This document shows, one piece after another, positions 1-8,777 of a DNA stretch of 41,339 bases. The position numbers and the translations under genes were made by a program. Origin of the DNA: Bartonella doshiae NCTC 12862 = ATCC 700133 (GTDB lineage: Bacteria > Pseudomonadota > Alphaproteobacteria > Rhizobiales > Rhizobiaceae); the NCBI RefSeq assembly GCF_000278155.1, contig NZ_JH725094.1, positions 1 through 41,339 of the forward strand, read 5' to 3'. Within the stretch, counting starts at the first letter, position 1. Every line of letters begins with the position of its first letter. Below the pieces are notes generated by a model. It was given only the letters and a program-made list of their open reading frames with translations, made no database searches and was not told the origin of the DNA.

Positions 1-3000
1 GCATCACTTCCAGGAATAAAAGAGCCTTTTCCTAAACCTTGACCAACAAGATCACGCATTTGTTTTTCAATCAGCTGCTTTTCAAAATACGCATCCCCTA
101 AGAAAAAAATCTCCCGATCAGGATTGTAGCCAATTCTGTTCAAATAATAAGCTGAGCCATAAAACTTGCCAACATCGAGGAATTCTGCCCGCGTTTCATA
201 AAGAAAATTTTGTTTCGGCAGCGTGCCACCAACCCCACCCGATTGGGGTTTTGGTAAAGGCAACGAACTCCCATCCGAAACACCAGCTGTACCAGCTATA
301 GAGATGTTTGGTGTAAATAAAGCACCAGCACCGGTTAAACCGCTTAATGCCTCCAGTGGATTACCTCCAGCCGCTTTGGCTTCAAAATGCGCATCCCCCG
401 TAATCGAGCCTTCCGCTGCCGTGTTGTCGAGTTGATCAACCACCAAATTCAATGTGCCCGCCGCTTGGACAAGACCAGAAACGCTCTCCAAAGCTTCTGA
501 GCGGATATGACGATCCTTGCCATTGGCTATGTCTAAAGAAACATCGCGGCTTCCATCAGCTTTATAGCCATAACAACTGTCTGTGTTTGCATGACAAACC
601 ATATAGGTGTTTTTATAAGCCGTTGCTCCTAAATTGGTTAGCACGCCGGCATGGATATCAGCGTTTCCTTCCGCTCTCATAATGCTATAGTTATTCTCAA
701 TGGTATCAGCGTTAATGATGAGATTGCCGTGAGATTGTATCATTCCCTGAACAGACGGTTTATGCGAAAATGCTTCAGTGACTGTTTTCTCTGTCATATA
801 TGCAGAATCATTCCACTGATACCCTTGTATGACAAATTCAAAACCATCTATACTCAGCCCGGAATGAATTTTTGCAGTTTTCCAAGTAAATGCCTTGTAG
901 ATTGTTCTATCTTCCAAAGTTATCTTGCCATAGGTTCCCTCTTTGTCAGGCCAAAGCTTTATTATCTCAAACATACCCCAGGATTCTTCTTTATTCTCAT
1001 GTATAGCGCTCCATAAATCATCTCTTGTGTCATAATACAAAAAACCGTCTTCACCAGGATAAAAACTATGTGCAAGAGCCTCAGAGCCTTCTGGTTTTTC
1101 GAATGCGATGGCGACTTCTTCCGTTTTTTCTGTGATGACAGGCGTGCTATCAGCTTCGTTTTTCAGGGTGTTGGTTTGGATATTTAAGCTTCCACCAGCT
1201 TGAATCAAGCCTGCTTTATTAACAAGAGAAAAGCTTTTCCCGGTACCTTCTGCATTGGTAAAAGATAAATCACCCTCTGCTACAATGGCACCAAAATCAT
1301 TGAGCAAAGCCCCATCGACTTTGAAGGCTCCACTCCCCCCAGCATAGATTAAACCCGTTTTGCTGTTCCTTGCATCACCCCTCACGCTAAAGGCTAAATT
1401 CTGTCCCGATGCCAATTGACCACTATTTTCAAGCTCCCCTGTTTTGATGGTAAAATCTCTGGCTGCTAAAACAGATGTAGCCTCATCCACCATAACGCCT
1501 GGAGCAACAAAAAGAATATCTCCAGTCCCCCCCTGATCTGTCACGGCTTGTAGCCTTGCATGGACAATCTCAAGAGCTTTGGTACTGTTAAAATCTAAAC
1601 CGCCATAAGTCAGCGTGCTCCCCGAAACATCAATATGATCCCCCTTTAAATACAGCGTTTGCGGTGTGTAAATATGAGAACGATTATTGCTTAAATCGAG
1701 AGCGTTTGCCGTTAACCTCACATCCCCCTTAGCAGACAGCTCATTCTCAACACTGATCCCTCCTGATACCGATGTCAATGTTGCTGTGCCAGAGCCGATA
1801 ACCTGACCATAATAAATGTCTTGGCCAGCAGAAAGTTCAATATTTTCACTACTAACAATCTGCCCAACCTTTACACCCCTTTGTGCCGTGAGAGAAAGGG
1901 AACCTTTGTCATGCAAAGAAAGAGCGCCTGTAGCTCTTGCACTCGATTGAGCAAAATCAACACCCGTAATAAGTGTTCCTGCATCCAGATTCTCAACCTT
2001 TAAAACAGTATCACCACCCGTCATCAGTGAAGCAAAATCGACTACCCCTCCATCAATCACTGCTTTGCCATAGGCTACAAGTTGATCAAAATGAACCGCA
2101 GCATTTGTTTCTGGTTGTGCATGAATGGCAACATTTTGATGCGACAGAATTGTTTGAGAAACTGAAAGCCCGTTATGAGAAACCAGGGTGATATCTCCTG
2201 CTCCATAAACACTTTCAGCGAAAATCGCACCTTGACTGCTCTGGAGAGCAACATCCCCTTGGGAGCCAAGAACAACAACACCAGCAGTACCCGTTGCCGC
2301 CATATCAACCCCACCAGCTAAAAGCTGCGCCTGGATATCACCTCCGGCATGTGCCTTGAGGTTCCTTTGCGCTAAAACAATCCCCTCAAGCCTCAAGTCT
2401 CCGCCCGCTTCAAGAGCCATATCAGCACCTGACCCTAGCCCTGAAACTTGGAGAAAATGGCGCGAAGATAGCTCCATATTGCCCCCCGATGTTGCTTTTC
2501 CTGCAATCAATAAAAGCCCATCCTGCGCATCTACGCTCAAATGACCATCCGCACCAACCGTCTCTAACGTGACATCCTTTTTTGCTGCAATCTCAATATG
2601 CTTTTTCGACGTAATGTGCTTTGCTAATACGCTCTGGCTTTTCGATTTGAGGACAACACCATCATGACCAAAGACATCCTTCAACGAGAGTTTCCCATCC
2701 GCAGAAAGATGTAACTGCCCCGCATTGGCCGCCATATCATGACGCATGCGAACCCCAACACCTTTTTCTGTCGCCACAAGTTTTATTCTGTCCGCCTGTA
2801 GAGCCCCTAACGCAGAACCATCTATCGCATATTCCGGTTTGCCGGTAATATCGGTCAGTTCCTTCATCTGCCGAGATGCGTAATCAAAGTGACCCGTGCC
2901 TGCTGTCACTCCAATCTCCCTCCCCGCAACAGCTCCTTCAAAATGCACTGTGCGTGAGACAATATCGACAATATCAACAGCACCTTGACCAGAGAAAAAA

Positions 3001-3617
3001 TTCGCTCCCTTTGCTCCAAAGGTGATATCCCCACCTCGCACCTCAAAGCCTTTCAGAAAACCGCTCCCATCAATTTCTGGTACACCTGTGGTTAAGGTCG
3101 CATGGGGCGTATTGATAAAACCACAACCATCACAACTTATCCCATTGGGATTGGCTATAATCACATCTGCTTGATGCCCAAAAACCTCCGCTGGACCTTT
3201 CAACGCACTGCGCTTGCCACTGGTTACTTCATTTAAAATCACTTTTGCTGAACCCGTAACACGCAAATGCGGATTGCCCGGCATAATGCCACCCAACTGC
3301 GATTGTCCCACTTCTTGCGCATGATTGTTTAAAATGACACCTGGATTTCCAATATTGAAATCGTAATATTTATTGTGTGATAAGCCTTTGCCATTGGGTG
3401 TAACAATATCAATCGAGGAAACCCCATTGGGTGCTGCCACAATATCAGGACGATGAGCGGCACCTGCGTTAGGATCAACAACAATTTGCGCCTGTAACAT
3501 TGCTGGCTGTAAAAGAAAAGGGAAACCAATCCCACCTACCAAAACCTTTTTAAGCATAGTACTCGATACTAAAACTTCAAACAAAATTGCCATTTTCGCT
3601 TTCATATCATATGACAC
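1..3617 (-). CDS. Filamentous haemagglutinin (two-partner secretion exoprotein), N-terminal part; runs off the left edge
   Basis: Large secreted adhesin of the FhaB/HecA family, exported through an outer-membrane TpsB (FhaC/HecB) partner. Every row I checked of this minus frame is open from 3617 to base 1 (about 1205 residues). I checked all of 1-1080 and spot-checked the rest. Residues 1-43 form a long signal region (KKVLVGGIGFPFLLQ core) with likely cleavage after LQA. Residues ~44-280 are the TPS domain, with NPGVILNN at 91-98 and ANPNGI at 155-160 followed by a C-x-x-C pair (C162, C165). The central part is repetitive beta-helix sequence. The last residues before the edge (YETRAEF, FLGDAYFEKQLIEKQ) match the conserved block found after the haemagglutinin repeats in FHA/CdiA proteins. 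I chose GTG at 3617 because AGGAGGGG lies seven bases upstream; the in-frame ATG at 3605 is too far from it. Whether the C terminus is intact cannot be seen. Confidence 0.9.
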   Translation of the reverse strand, partial: MSYDMKAKMAILFEVLVSSTMLKKVLVGGIGFPFLLQPAMLQAQIVVDPNAGAAHRPDIVAAPNGVSSIDIVTPNGKGLSHNKYYDFNIGNPGVILNNHAQEVGQSQLGGIMPGNPHLRVTGSAKVILNEVTSGKRSALKGPAEVFGHQADVIIANPNGISCDGCGFINTPHATLTTGVPEIDGSGFLKGFEVRGGDITFGAKGANFFSGQGAVDIVDIVSRTVHFEGAVAGREIGVTAGTGHFDYASRQMKELTDITGKPEYAIDGSALGALQADRIKLVATEKGVGVRMRHDMAANAGQLHLSADGKLSLKDVFGHDGVVLKSKSQSVLAKHITSKKHIEIAAKKDVTLETVGADGHLSVDAQDGLLLIAGKATSGGNMELSSRHFLQVSGLGSGADMALEAGGDLRLEGIVLAQRNLKAHAGGDIQAQLLAGGVDMAATGTAGVVVLGSQGDVALQSSQGAIFAESVYGAGDITLVSHNGLSVSQTILSHQNVAIHAQPETNAAVHFDQLVAYGKAVIDGGVVDFASLMTGGDTVLKVENLDAGTLITGVDFAQSSARATGALSLHDKGSLSLTAQRGVKVGQIVSSENIELSAGQDIYYGQVIGSGTATLTSVSGGISVENELSAKGDVRLTANALDLSNNRSHIYTPQTLYLKGDHIDVSGSTLTYGGLDFNSTKALEIVHARLQAVTDQGGTGDILFVAPGVMVDEATSVLAARDFTIKTGELENSGQLASGQNLAFSVRGDARNSKTGLIYAGGSGAFKVDGALLNDFGAIVAEGDLSFTNAEGTGKSFSLVNKAGLIQAGGSLNIQTNTLKNEADSTPVITEKTEEVAIAFEKPEGSEALAHSFYPGEDGFLYYDTRDDLWSAIHENKEESWGMFEIIKLWPDKEGTYGKITLEDRTIYKAFTWKTAKIHSGLSIDGFEFVIQGYQWNDSAYMTEKTVTEAFSHKPSVQGMIQSHGNLIINADTIENNYSIMRAEGNADIHAGVLTNLGATAYKNTYMVCHANTDSCYGYKADGSRDVSLDIANGKDRHIRSEALESVSGLVQAAGTLNLVVDQLDNTAAEGSITGDAHFEAKAAGGNPLEALSGLTGAGALFTPNISIAGTAGVSDGSSLPLPKPQSGGVGGTLPKQNFLYETRAEFLDVGKFYGSAYYLNRIGYNPDREIFFLGDAYFEKQLIEKQMRDLVGQGLGKGSFIPGSD

Positions 3618-3643
3618 TTCTTCCCCTCCTATCTATGCTTAAA
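3549..3643 (-). promoter_or_regulatory. 11-bp inverted repeat flanking the haemagglutinin ribosome binding site and start
   Basis: TTTAAGCATAG at 3549-3559 and its perfect complement CTATGCTTAAA at 3633-3643. In the haemagglutinin mRNA one arm lies just upstream of the Shine-Dalgarno sequence (3623-3630) and the other falls at about codons 20-23. Pairing would close a ~73-nt loop holding the ribosome binding site and the GTG start. That could control translation, but it may also be chance in AT-rich DNA. Confidence 0.4.
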
Positions 3644-3751
3644 GACTCATTGTTAATGTCATAAAAAATGTTCCTGGCTTCTTGTGCTTAAATGTGCTCC
3701 AAAAAATATATGATGAATTGCAAGCTGTACCTTTCCCTCCCAAAATGGTCT

Positions 3752-3982
3752 CTAATTTTCTTCAAAAGAGAGAGAAACTTTGCCAAGCGTTAAAGCACGT
3801 AAATGCTCACGCACAAAATCATCTATTGGTATTTTTGGATATAAAAGTGCTGAAGAGTGCGCATAAACAGTTATGCCAGAAAACATGCCAAACAACACTA
3901 AAATGGCTAGAAAAATTCTCAAAAGAGAACTTCGGCGTAAAAATACAGAAAACAATACAGATTGCCCCCCACTTTGCATCAT
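3752..3982 (-). CDS. Possible small single-pass membrane protein (76 aa)
   Basis: Not recognised. The reading frame is co-oriented with the haemagglutinin and ends 134 bases before its start. Residues ~1-17 are polar with two arginines, ~18-42 are a hydrophobic helix (LLRIFLAILVLFGMFSGITV), and the rest is a short charged tail. The positive-inside pattern and single helix favour a real membrane peptide. There is no convincing Shine-Dalgarno sequence before the ATGATG start. An opposing 123-codon frame (3682-4053, plus) covers the same DNA but is lysine-rich, has no ribosome binding site and looks like an antisense artefact. Confidence 0.35.
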   Translation of the reverse strand: MMQSGGQSVLFSVFLRRSSLLRIFLAILVLFGMFSGITVYAHSSALLYPKIPIDDFVREHLRALTLGKVSLSFEEN

Positions 3983-4053
3983 TCAAAAAGCATTATTTAA
4001 AAACGCTTCATGAACCTCTGATAACACCGCTCAAAACAGCCCCTATCCTATGA

Positions 4054-4716
4054 CGCTTTTAACAAAAGCACATGCCTCTGTAACCAAAGAAAAGTAACAC
4101 CCAAAAACTGCTTTATTTTAGTTGCTGAAGATCTCTCTCACCCATATTTATACCATCAAAGCTGTAACCAAAATTGTTTGGAAAGTCAATGCTTAATGCC
4201 TCAACATCCCAACAATAAACTCACTCTCTAGCCCCTCTAAACCCTCAAAACGACACAAATATAAACGAGACATCACGCTATCCAAGCGCATCCTTTGATA
4301 AAATCATAGTAGCAAACAATAAAGCAATCTCTCTTAAAAACTTTCTACTCAAATACACAAAACTCTTTTTAATGGCATTCTCATAAAGCAACTTTTCTCC
4401 AAAGAAAATGATCTGAATTGCTTCAGAAAAAGAGTCTTGTCAGTTCTTTTAAAACAAAATTATATTTTAGAAAGTGACAAAACGCTTCAAAATAATTATT
4501 CTGATATTTTAAAACACGTATCAAATTTGTCTTGATTGACACGTGAAATCAATAGCAAATTCCACTATTTTGCTGATCTGACCTCATGTCATGAGCTGCT
4601 GATAAGCAGCTTTTATAAAATTTATTTTTAAGCACTTTATGGGTCTTAGCATCCTTTTCTTATTTTACTATTGCTATTTATTTTAAATAGATCTAGCAGA
4701 TTTTATTTAAAGTTTT
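4054..4716. other. AT-rich intergenic region without a recognisable gene
   Basis: About 660 bases between the haemagglutinin locus and the type ISP remnant. The reading frames are short and lack ribosome binding sites. I see no RNA gene or repeat, apart from the promoter-like sequence at its right end, listed separately. Confidence 0.5.
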
Positions 4717-4744
4717 TTGACACCGATAGATCAACGCTTATAAA
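4717..4744 (+). promoter_or_regulatory. Sigma-70 type promoter for the type ISP remnant
   Basis: Perfect -35 TTGACA (4717-4722), 16-base spacer, then TATAAA (4739-4744). The predicted transcript would start near 4751, only ~14 bases before the ATG at 4765. The message would therefore have a very short leader, and GGTGGGG at 4747-4753 would be at or just inside its 5' end. Confidence 0.5.
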
Positions 4745-4764
4745 GCGGTGGGGTTTTATTATAA

Positions 4765-6126
4765 ATGCTTCAATCTCATAACAAACCACTGACATTACGC
4801 TCTCTGTTACAATCCTACCGTGATCATACAGAAGGTGCGCGCGATAGAGGAACTTCTTTTGAAAAGTTTGTAATTGCTTATTTGACGCAAGACCCTCTGC
4901 AATGCCAAGAATATGAAAAGGTTCAGACCTATAGAGATTGGGCACGGGAACACGGTTGGGATGGTACTGATATCGGCATTGATCTGGTTGCTAAAATCCG
5001 TGATGAAGAAGGATATGCCGCTATTCAATGTAAGTTTTATAGTGCAAATCATCAGATCAAGAAAGAAGATATTGATAGCTTTATTGCCGCCTCGGGAAAA
5101 AAGATCTTCACACGCCGTATTCTGGTTGATAGCACCGAAGGTAATTGGAGTAACAATGCCGATCTCACCTGTGAAGGACAAGGAGTCCGCATTCAACGGA
5201 TTAATCTTTTTGATCTGGAAAACAGTCAAATAGATTGGGCAACCTTTGAAAGCAAAGGGGAAGCTACTCTTAAGAAAAAAGAACCGAAAAAGCTTTTAGA
5301 TCATCAACAAGAAGCGCTTAAAGCTGTTTGTGACGGTTTACAAGAAGCAGACCGCGGCAAGCTGATTATGGCGTGTGGAACGGGAAAGACCTTTACCAGT
5401 CTGAAGATAGCAGAAGCTCTTGCTGGTCAAGGTAAACGTGTTTTATTTCTTGTCCCCTCTCTTTCTCTCATGTCACAAACAATAAGAGAATGGACAGCAG
5501 ATACAGAGATACCCTTGCGTTCCTTTGCGGTGTGTTCTGATACACAAGTTGGCAAGCGTCGTAAAGCCCAAGATGATGCTGCCGAACTCGATGTCTCGGA
5601 TCTCGCTCTACCAGCAACAACAGATACTCAAAAGCTTGGAGAAAAAGCCAATAAGACTTCTCCTGATGCAATGACAGTGGTTTTTGCTACTTACCATTCG
5701 ATCCAAGTGATTTCGGATGCGCAAAAGAAATATGCTTTACCAGAATTTGATCTGATCATTTGTGATGAAGCACACCGTACCACTGGAGCTGTGTTAGGAA
5801 CAGACAAGAGTGAATCGGAGTTTATCAAGGTTCATGATAACAGCCTTATTCGGGGCAAGAAACGTCTGTATATGACAGCAACGCCTCGTATCTTTAGTGA
5901 CAATGCTAAAAAACAAGCTAATGAGATTGATGCTGTTCTGGCTTCTATGGATGATGAAGAGCTTTATGGCAAAATCCTTTATTCTTATAGTTTCTCCCAT
6001 GCTGTAAAGAATGGACTTTTAACGCCTTACAAGATTATCGTTTTAGGTGTTGATGAAGGAGAAGTGAGTAAATCTATCCAGCATCTGCAGCACCAAGAGA
6101 TAAAATTGAGAAAACACACGATTTAG
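4765..6126 (+). pseudogene. Truncated type ISP restriction-modification enzyme (Mrr-like nuclease plus partial helicase)
   Basis: Type ISP enzymes (LlaBIII type) are single polypeptides of roughly 1600 residues carrying nuclease, helicase, coupler, methyltransferase and target-recognition domains. Here only 453 residues remain. Residues ~30-160 are the PD-(D/E)xK nuclease: GTSFEKFV at 29-36, GIDLVA with D73, and AIQCKFY with Q88 and K90. Residues ~180-400 are the first RecA-like helicase lobe, with Walker A ACGTGKT ending at 209, DEAH at 334-337 and motif III TAT at 371-373. Family similarity stops around SKSIQHL; after a short unrelated tail (LRKHTI) the frame ends. The second helicase lobe, methyltransferase and recognition domain are absent, and the next gene starts 54 bases on. 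The 5' end is intact and has a good promoter, so a nuclease-helicase stump may still be made. Most likely a deletion remnant of an acquired defence gene. Confidence 0.8.
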
Positions 6127-6180
6127 CAGAGCAATATTGCTACTCTTCAAAACATGCAAATATTTTCCTTTCCTCAAAAG

Positions 6181-7554
6181 CTAATAGGCATATTCTAAAA
6201 ATAGAGGTTCCACAGTTCCACCCCAAATAGAGTAATAAAAAGACAAAAATTTATCAGCATCTGTTTGACCCATGGCGATCACTTCTTCTAGAGAATCCAG
6301 AAAATTTGTCTCATCAAAACCATCCGCAGCACATTGTCGGCGATTTTGTAAGCCCTTGCGTGAAATAGCAACAGCCTGACGGGCTATTTCTAAAATTATA
6401 GTTTGACGAAAAGGTGTTCTTAATCCTTCTTTTGGAACACGTCTGCGCATATCCAAAACCTCTTCAAAACACCAATCTTTTGTCAAAGCCTCTGCTTCAT
6501 TAAGCGCTTCGCTATCATAAAGAAGCCCAACCCAAAAAGCCGACAACGCACATATACGCTTCCAAGAACCACAATCAGCACCTCTCATTTCTAAAAATCG
6601 TTTTAAGCGTACTTCGGGAAACAACGTCGATAGATGATTAATCCAATCTCCCATATTGGGCATTGCATTTGTAATCTGCTCTTTTAATGCTCCATTCATA
6701 AACTGACGAAAAGTTATATGTGTACAATCATAATAACGACCGTCACGCACAACGAAATACATTGGTACATCAAGTGCCCATTCAACATAATCGGCAAAAC
6801 CAAAATGCTCAGAAAATACAAAGGGAAGAACTCCAGACCTCTGATTATCAGTGTCACACCAAATTTCAGAGCGCCAAGATAAAAAGCCATTCGGACTGCC
6901 TTCCGTGAAAGGTGAACTGGCAAATAATGCTGTTGCAATAGATTGTAACTTCATTGATACTTGCATTTTGCGCCGCATATCAGTTTCAGATGAAAAATCA
7001 AGATTAACCTGAATGGTCGATGTGCGATACATCATATCAAGACCACTATGACCAACTTTTGGCATATAATCGGCCATAATCTGATAACGTGATTTAGGCA
7101 TTCGGGGAGTTTCCTCCAAAGTCCACTTTGGACTAGCTCCCATCCCGAGAAAACTAATCCCCAATGGCCCTGAAATCTTCTTGAGAAGTTCTAAATGTTC
7201 TATCAGCTCATAATAAGTATGGCAAATTGTTTTCAGCGGTGCACCAGACAATTCAAATTGTCCTCCAGGCTCCAAAGAAATAGCTCCTTGACCAACTGCT
7301 CCAACGAGCCCGATAATATTCCCTTCATCTAGAATAGGCTTCCATCCTAAAGCTTCTTGCATTCCTTCTAGAAGTGCACGAATTCCCCTTGTTCCTTCAT
7401 AGGGAACGGGACGAAAGCCATCTCTATAAAACGGAAATTTTTCATGTTCTGTACCAATACGCCAATCATTCTTCGCCTTACACCCCCCTTGGAAATAGCT
7501 AACCAAAGAATCTAAGTTAGGAATTTCACTTTCATCAGTTATATCAAGCGCCAT
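6181..7554 (-). CDS. gshA: Glutamate-cysteine ligase
   Basis: Catalyses ATP-dependent joining of L-glutamate and L-cysteine, the first and limiting step of glutathione synthesis in the cytoplasm. The 457-residue length and motifs match the plant/alphaproteobacterial (type 2) family rather than the E. coli type: GTEHEKF at 34-40, SLEPGGQFELSG at 93-104 and the RTSTIQVNLDF strand near residue 180 form the active site. It lies just downstream of rsmE on the same strand, an arrangement common in Rhizobiales, so the two may be cotranscribed. Reading frame intact. Confidence 0.93.
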   Translation of the reverse strand: MALDITDESEIPNLDSLVSYFQGGCKAKNDWRIGTEHEKFPFYRDGFRPVPYEGTRGIRALLEGMQEALGWKPILDEGNIIGLVGAVGQGAISLEPGGQFELSGAPLKTICHTYYELIEHLELLKKISGPLGISFLGMGASPKWTLEETPRMPKSRYQIMADYMPKVGHSGLDMMYRTSTIQVNLDFSSETDMRRKMQVSMKLQSIATALFASSPFTEGSPNGFLSWRSEIWCDTDNQRSGVLPFVFSEHFGFADYVEWALDVPMYFVVRDGRYYDCTHITFRQFMNGALKEQITNAMPNMGDWINHLSTLFPEVRLKRFLEMRGADCGSWKRICALSAFWVGLLYDSEALNEAEALTKDWCFEEVLDMRRRVPKEGLRTPFRQTIILEIARQAVAISRKGLQNRRQCAADGFDETNFLDSLEEVIAMGQTDADKFLSFYYSIWGGTVEPLFLEYAY

Positions 7555-7622
7555 AACTTATTGTACCCCATCATCAGTTCCATTATTTCAAATGAATCAT
7601 TTAGAATGATTTCACAAACTTC

Positions 7623-8369
7623 TCAATCAGTTGACCAATAATCCCCCACGGTAGCATTAATAAGAGCCAAAGCAGCAACAGCTGCAGTGTCAGCGCGCAA
7701 AACACGCGGTCCTAACGATATCGGAATTACCATAGGATGTTTTTTTAAAAAGCTCCGCTCCTCTTCACTAAACCCACCCTCTGGTCCAATAAGAACACCC
7801 ACCCCTGTCATTTCGTGCTTTTTTAAAAGATGTAATGGATTATGCAATTTATGCGCTTCATCACAAAAAAACAAAGGTCGCATCTCATCCCAACGTGCTA
7901 AAAGTTCTGCTAACGAAACAGCTGGTATACATTCAGGCAAAGATAAAATGCCACACTGTTCAGAAGCTTCAATAACATTAGCCTCCATACGCGCCATATT
8001 GATACGCGTAACCTGTGTGTGATGCGTTATAACAGGCTGCAAAATTGATGCCCCCATCTCAACAGCTTTTTGCACCATATAATCCAAACGAGCATTTTTG
8101 AGTGGAGCAAAACAGTAAATGAGATTTGAATGCGTTGTTTGCAATCTTTCTTGATGGGTAAGTTGAACCACAACAAATCTCTTCCCAACAAAGATAAGTT
8201 TCCCAAGCCACTCACCATCCTGTCCATTAAAAAGTAAAATTTCATCTCCCTCCCGCATACGCAAAACGCGTATAAGATAAGAAGCTTGCGCCTTCTCTAT
8301 CTTTATCTCCTTATTCATAGCAAATGGCTGTTTAATAAAAAGTCTTTTAAGTTTATAATTTATGCGCAT
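7623..8369 (-). CDS. rsmE: 16S rRNA (uracil-1498-N3)-methyltransferase
   Basis: SPOUT-family methyltransferase that methylates N3 of U1498 in 16S rRNA using S-adenosylmethionine. It has an N-terminal PUA-like domain (residues ~1-75) and a C-terminal knotted SPOUT domain. Visible signatures are KAVEMGA (101-107), EASEQC (134-139), IGPEGGF (194-200) and LGPRVLRADTA (219-229), which build the cofactor knot. I start it at ATG 8369 (MRINYKLKRLF), giving 248 residues as usual for the family. An in-frame TTG at 8384 would add five residues, and neither start has a strong Shine-Dalgarno sequence. Located upstream of gshA with a 68-base gap. Confidence 0.9.
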   Translation of the reverse strand: MRINYKLKRLFIKQPFAMNKEIKIEKAQASYLIRVLRMREGDEILLFNGQDGEWLGKLIFVGKRFVVVQLTHQERLQTTHSNLIYCFAPLKNARLDYMVQKAVEMGASILQPVITHHTQVTRINMARMEANVIEASEQCGILSLPECIPAVSLAELLARWDEMRPLFFCDEAHKLHNPLHLLKKHEMTGVGVLIGPEGGFSEEERSFLKKHPMVIPISLGPRVLRADTAAVAALALINATVGDYWSTD

Positions 8370-8575
8370 AAAAAATTGTGCCAAAGCTTACGATAATAAA
8401 AAAATATATAACAAAAAGCTAAAATCATATCTATAGAACTATAGAATTTTTTGAGCTTTATAAAATAATAATGGGAACAAATGGAACATTAAGTGATTCT
8501 GTTTATCTACAAGTTTATAATAACACAACTATTCACCATTGCATTCAGTAACTGATCGCATAATTGGAGAAAAAT

Positions 8576-8719
8576 ATGTCTGCTAAAAAAGCCACAGTGA
8601 TTACAATTACTACTCTCTTAGCCTTTATTCTGATCACTATAGGAATCGGTTCTGTTGTAGCAGATGGAAAGAACGTAACCGTGAAAGACGGCTATGGCAT
8701 CTCTTCTGAGATACAATAA
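8576..8719 (+). CDS. Small single-pass membrane or secreted peptide (47 aa)
   Basis: Not recognised. ATG at 8576 is preceded by GGAGA at 8566-8570 at good spacing. The peptide has a short basic start (MSAKKATV), a hydrophobic helix from about residue 8 to 29 (ITTLLAFILITIGIGSVV) and a polar tail of 18 residues. The helix ends in VADG, so it could be either a membrane anchor or a signal peptide releasing a tiny exported tail. It is transcribed away from rsmE. Confidence 0.55.
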   Translation: MSAKKATVITITTLLAFILITIGIGSVVADGKNVTVKDGYGISSEIQ

Positions 8720-8777
8720 GCACAATACCAGAATATTCTTAAAGCTTTATACTAAAACAATATTTTTCAATAACTTT

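Noticed and set aside
223-2544. Several plus-strand frames of 60-121 codons inside the haemagglutinin gene
   Set aside because: All are antisense to one continuous minus-strand coding frame with clear family motifs, and they lack ribosome sites.
3682-4053. 123-codon plus frame upstream of the haemagglutinin
   Set aside because: No ribosome site, no recognisable domain and lysine-rich antisense-like composition; it also overlaps a more plausible minus-strand membrane peptide.
4807-5229. 140-codon minus frame opposite the type ISP remnant
   Set aside because: It is the complement of the nuclease domain, which has clear catalytic motifs on the plus strand.
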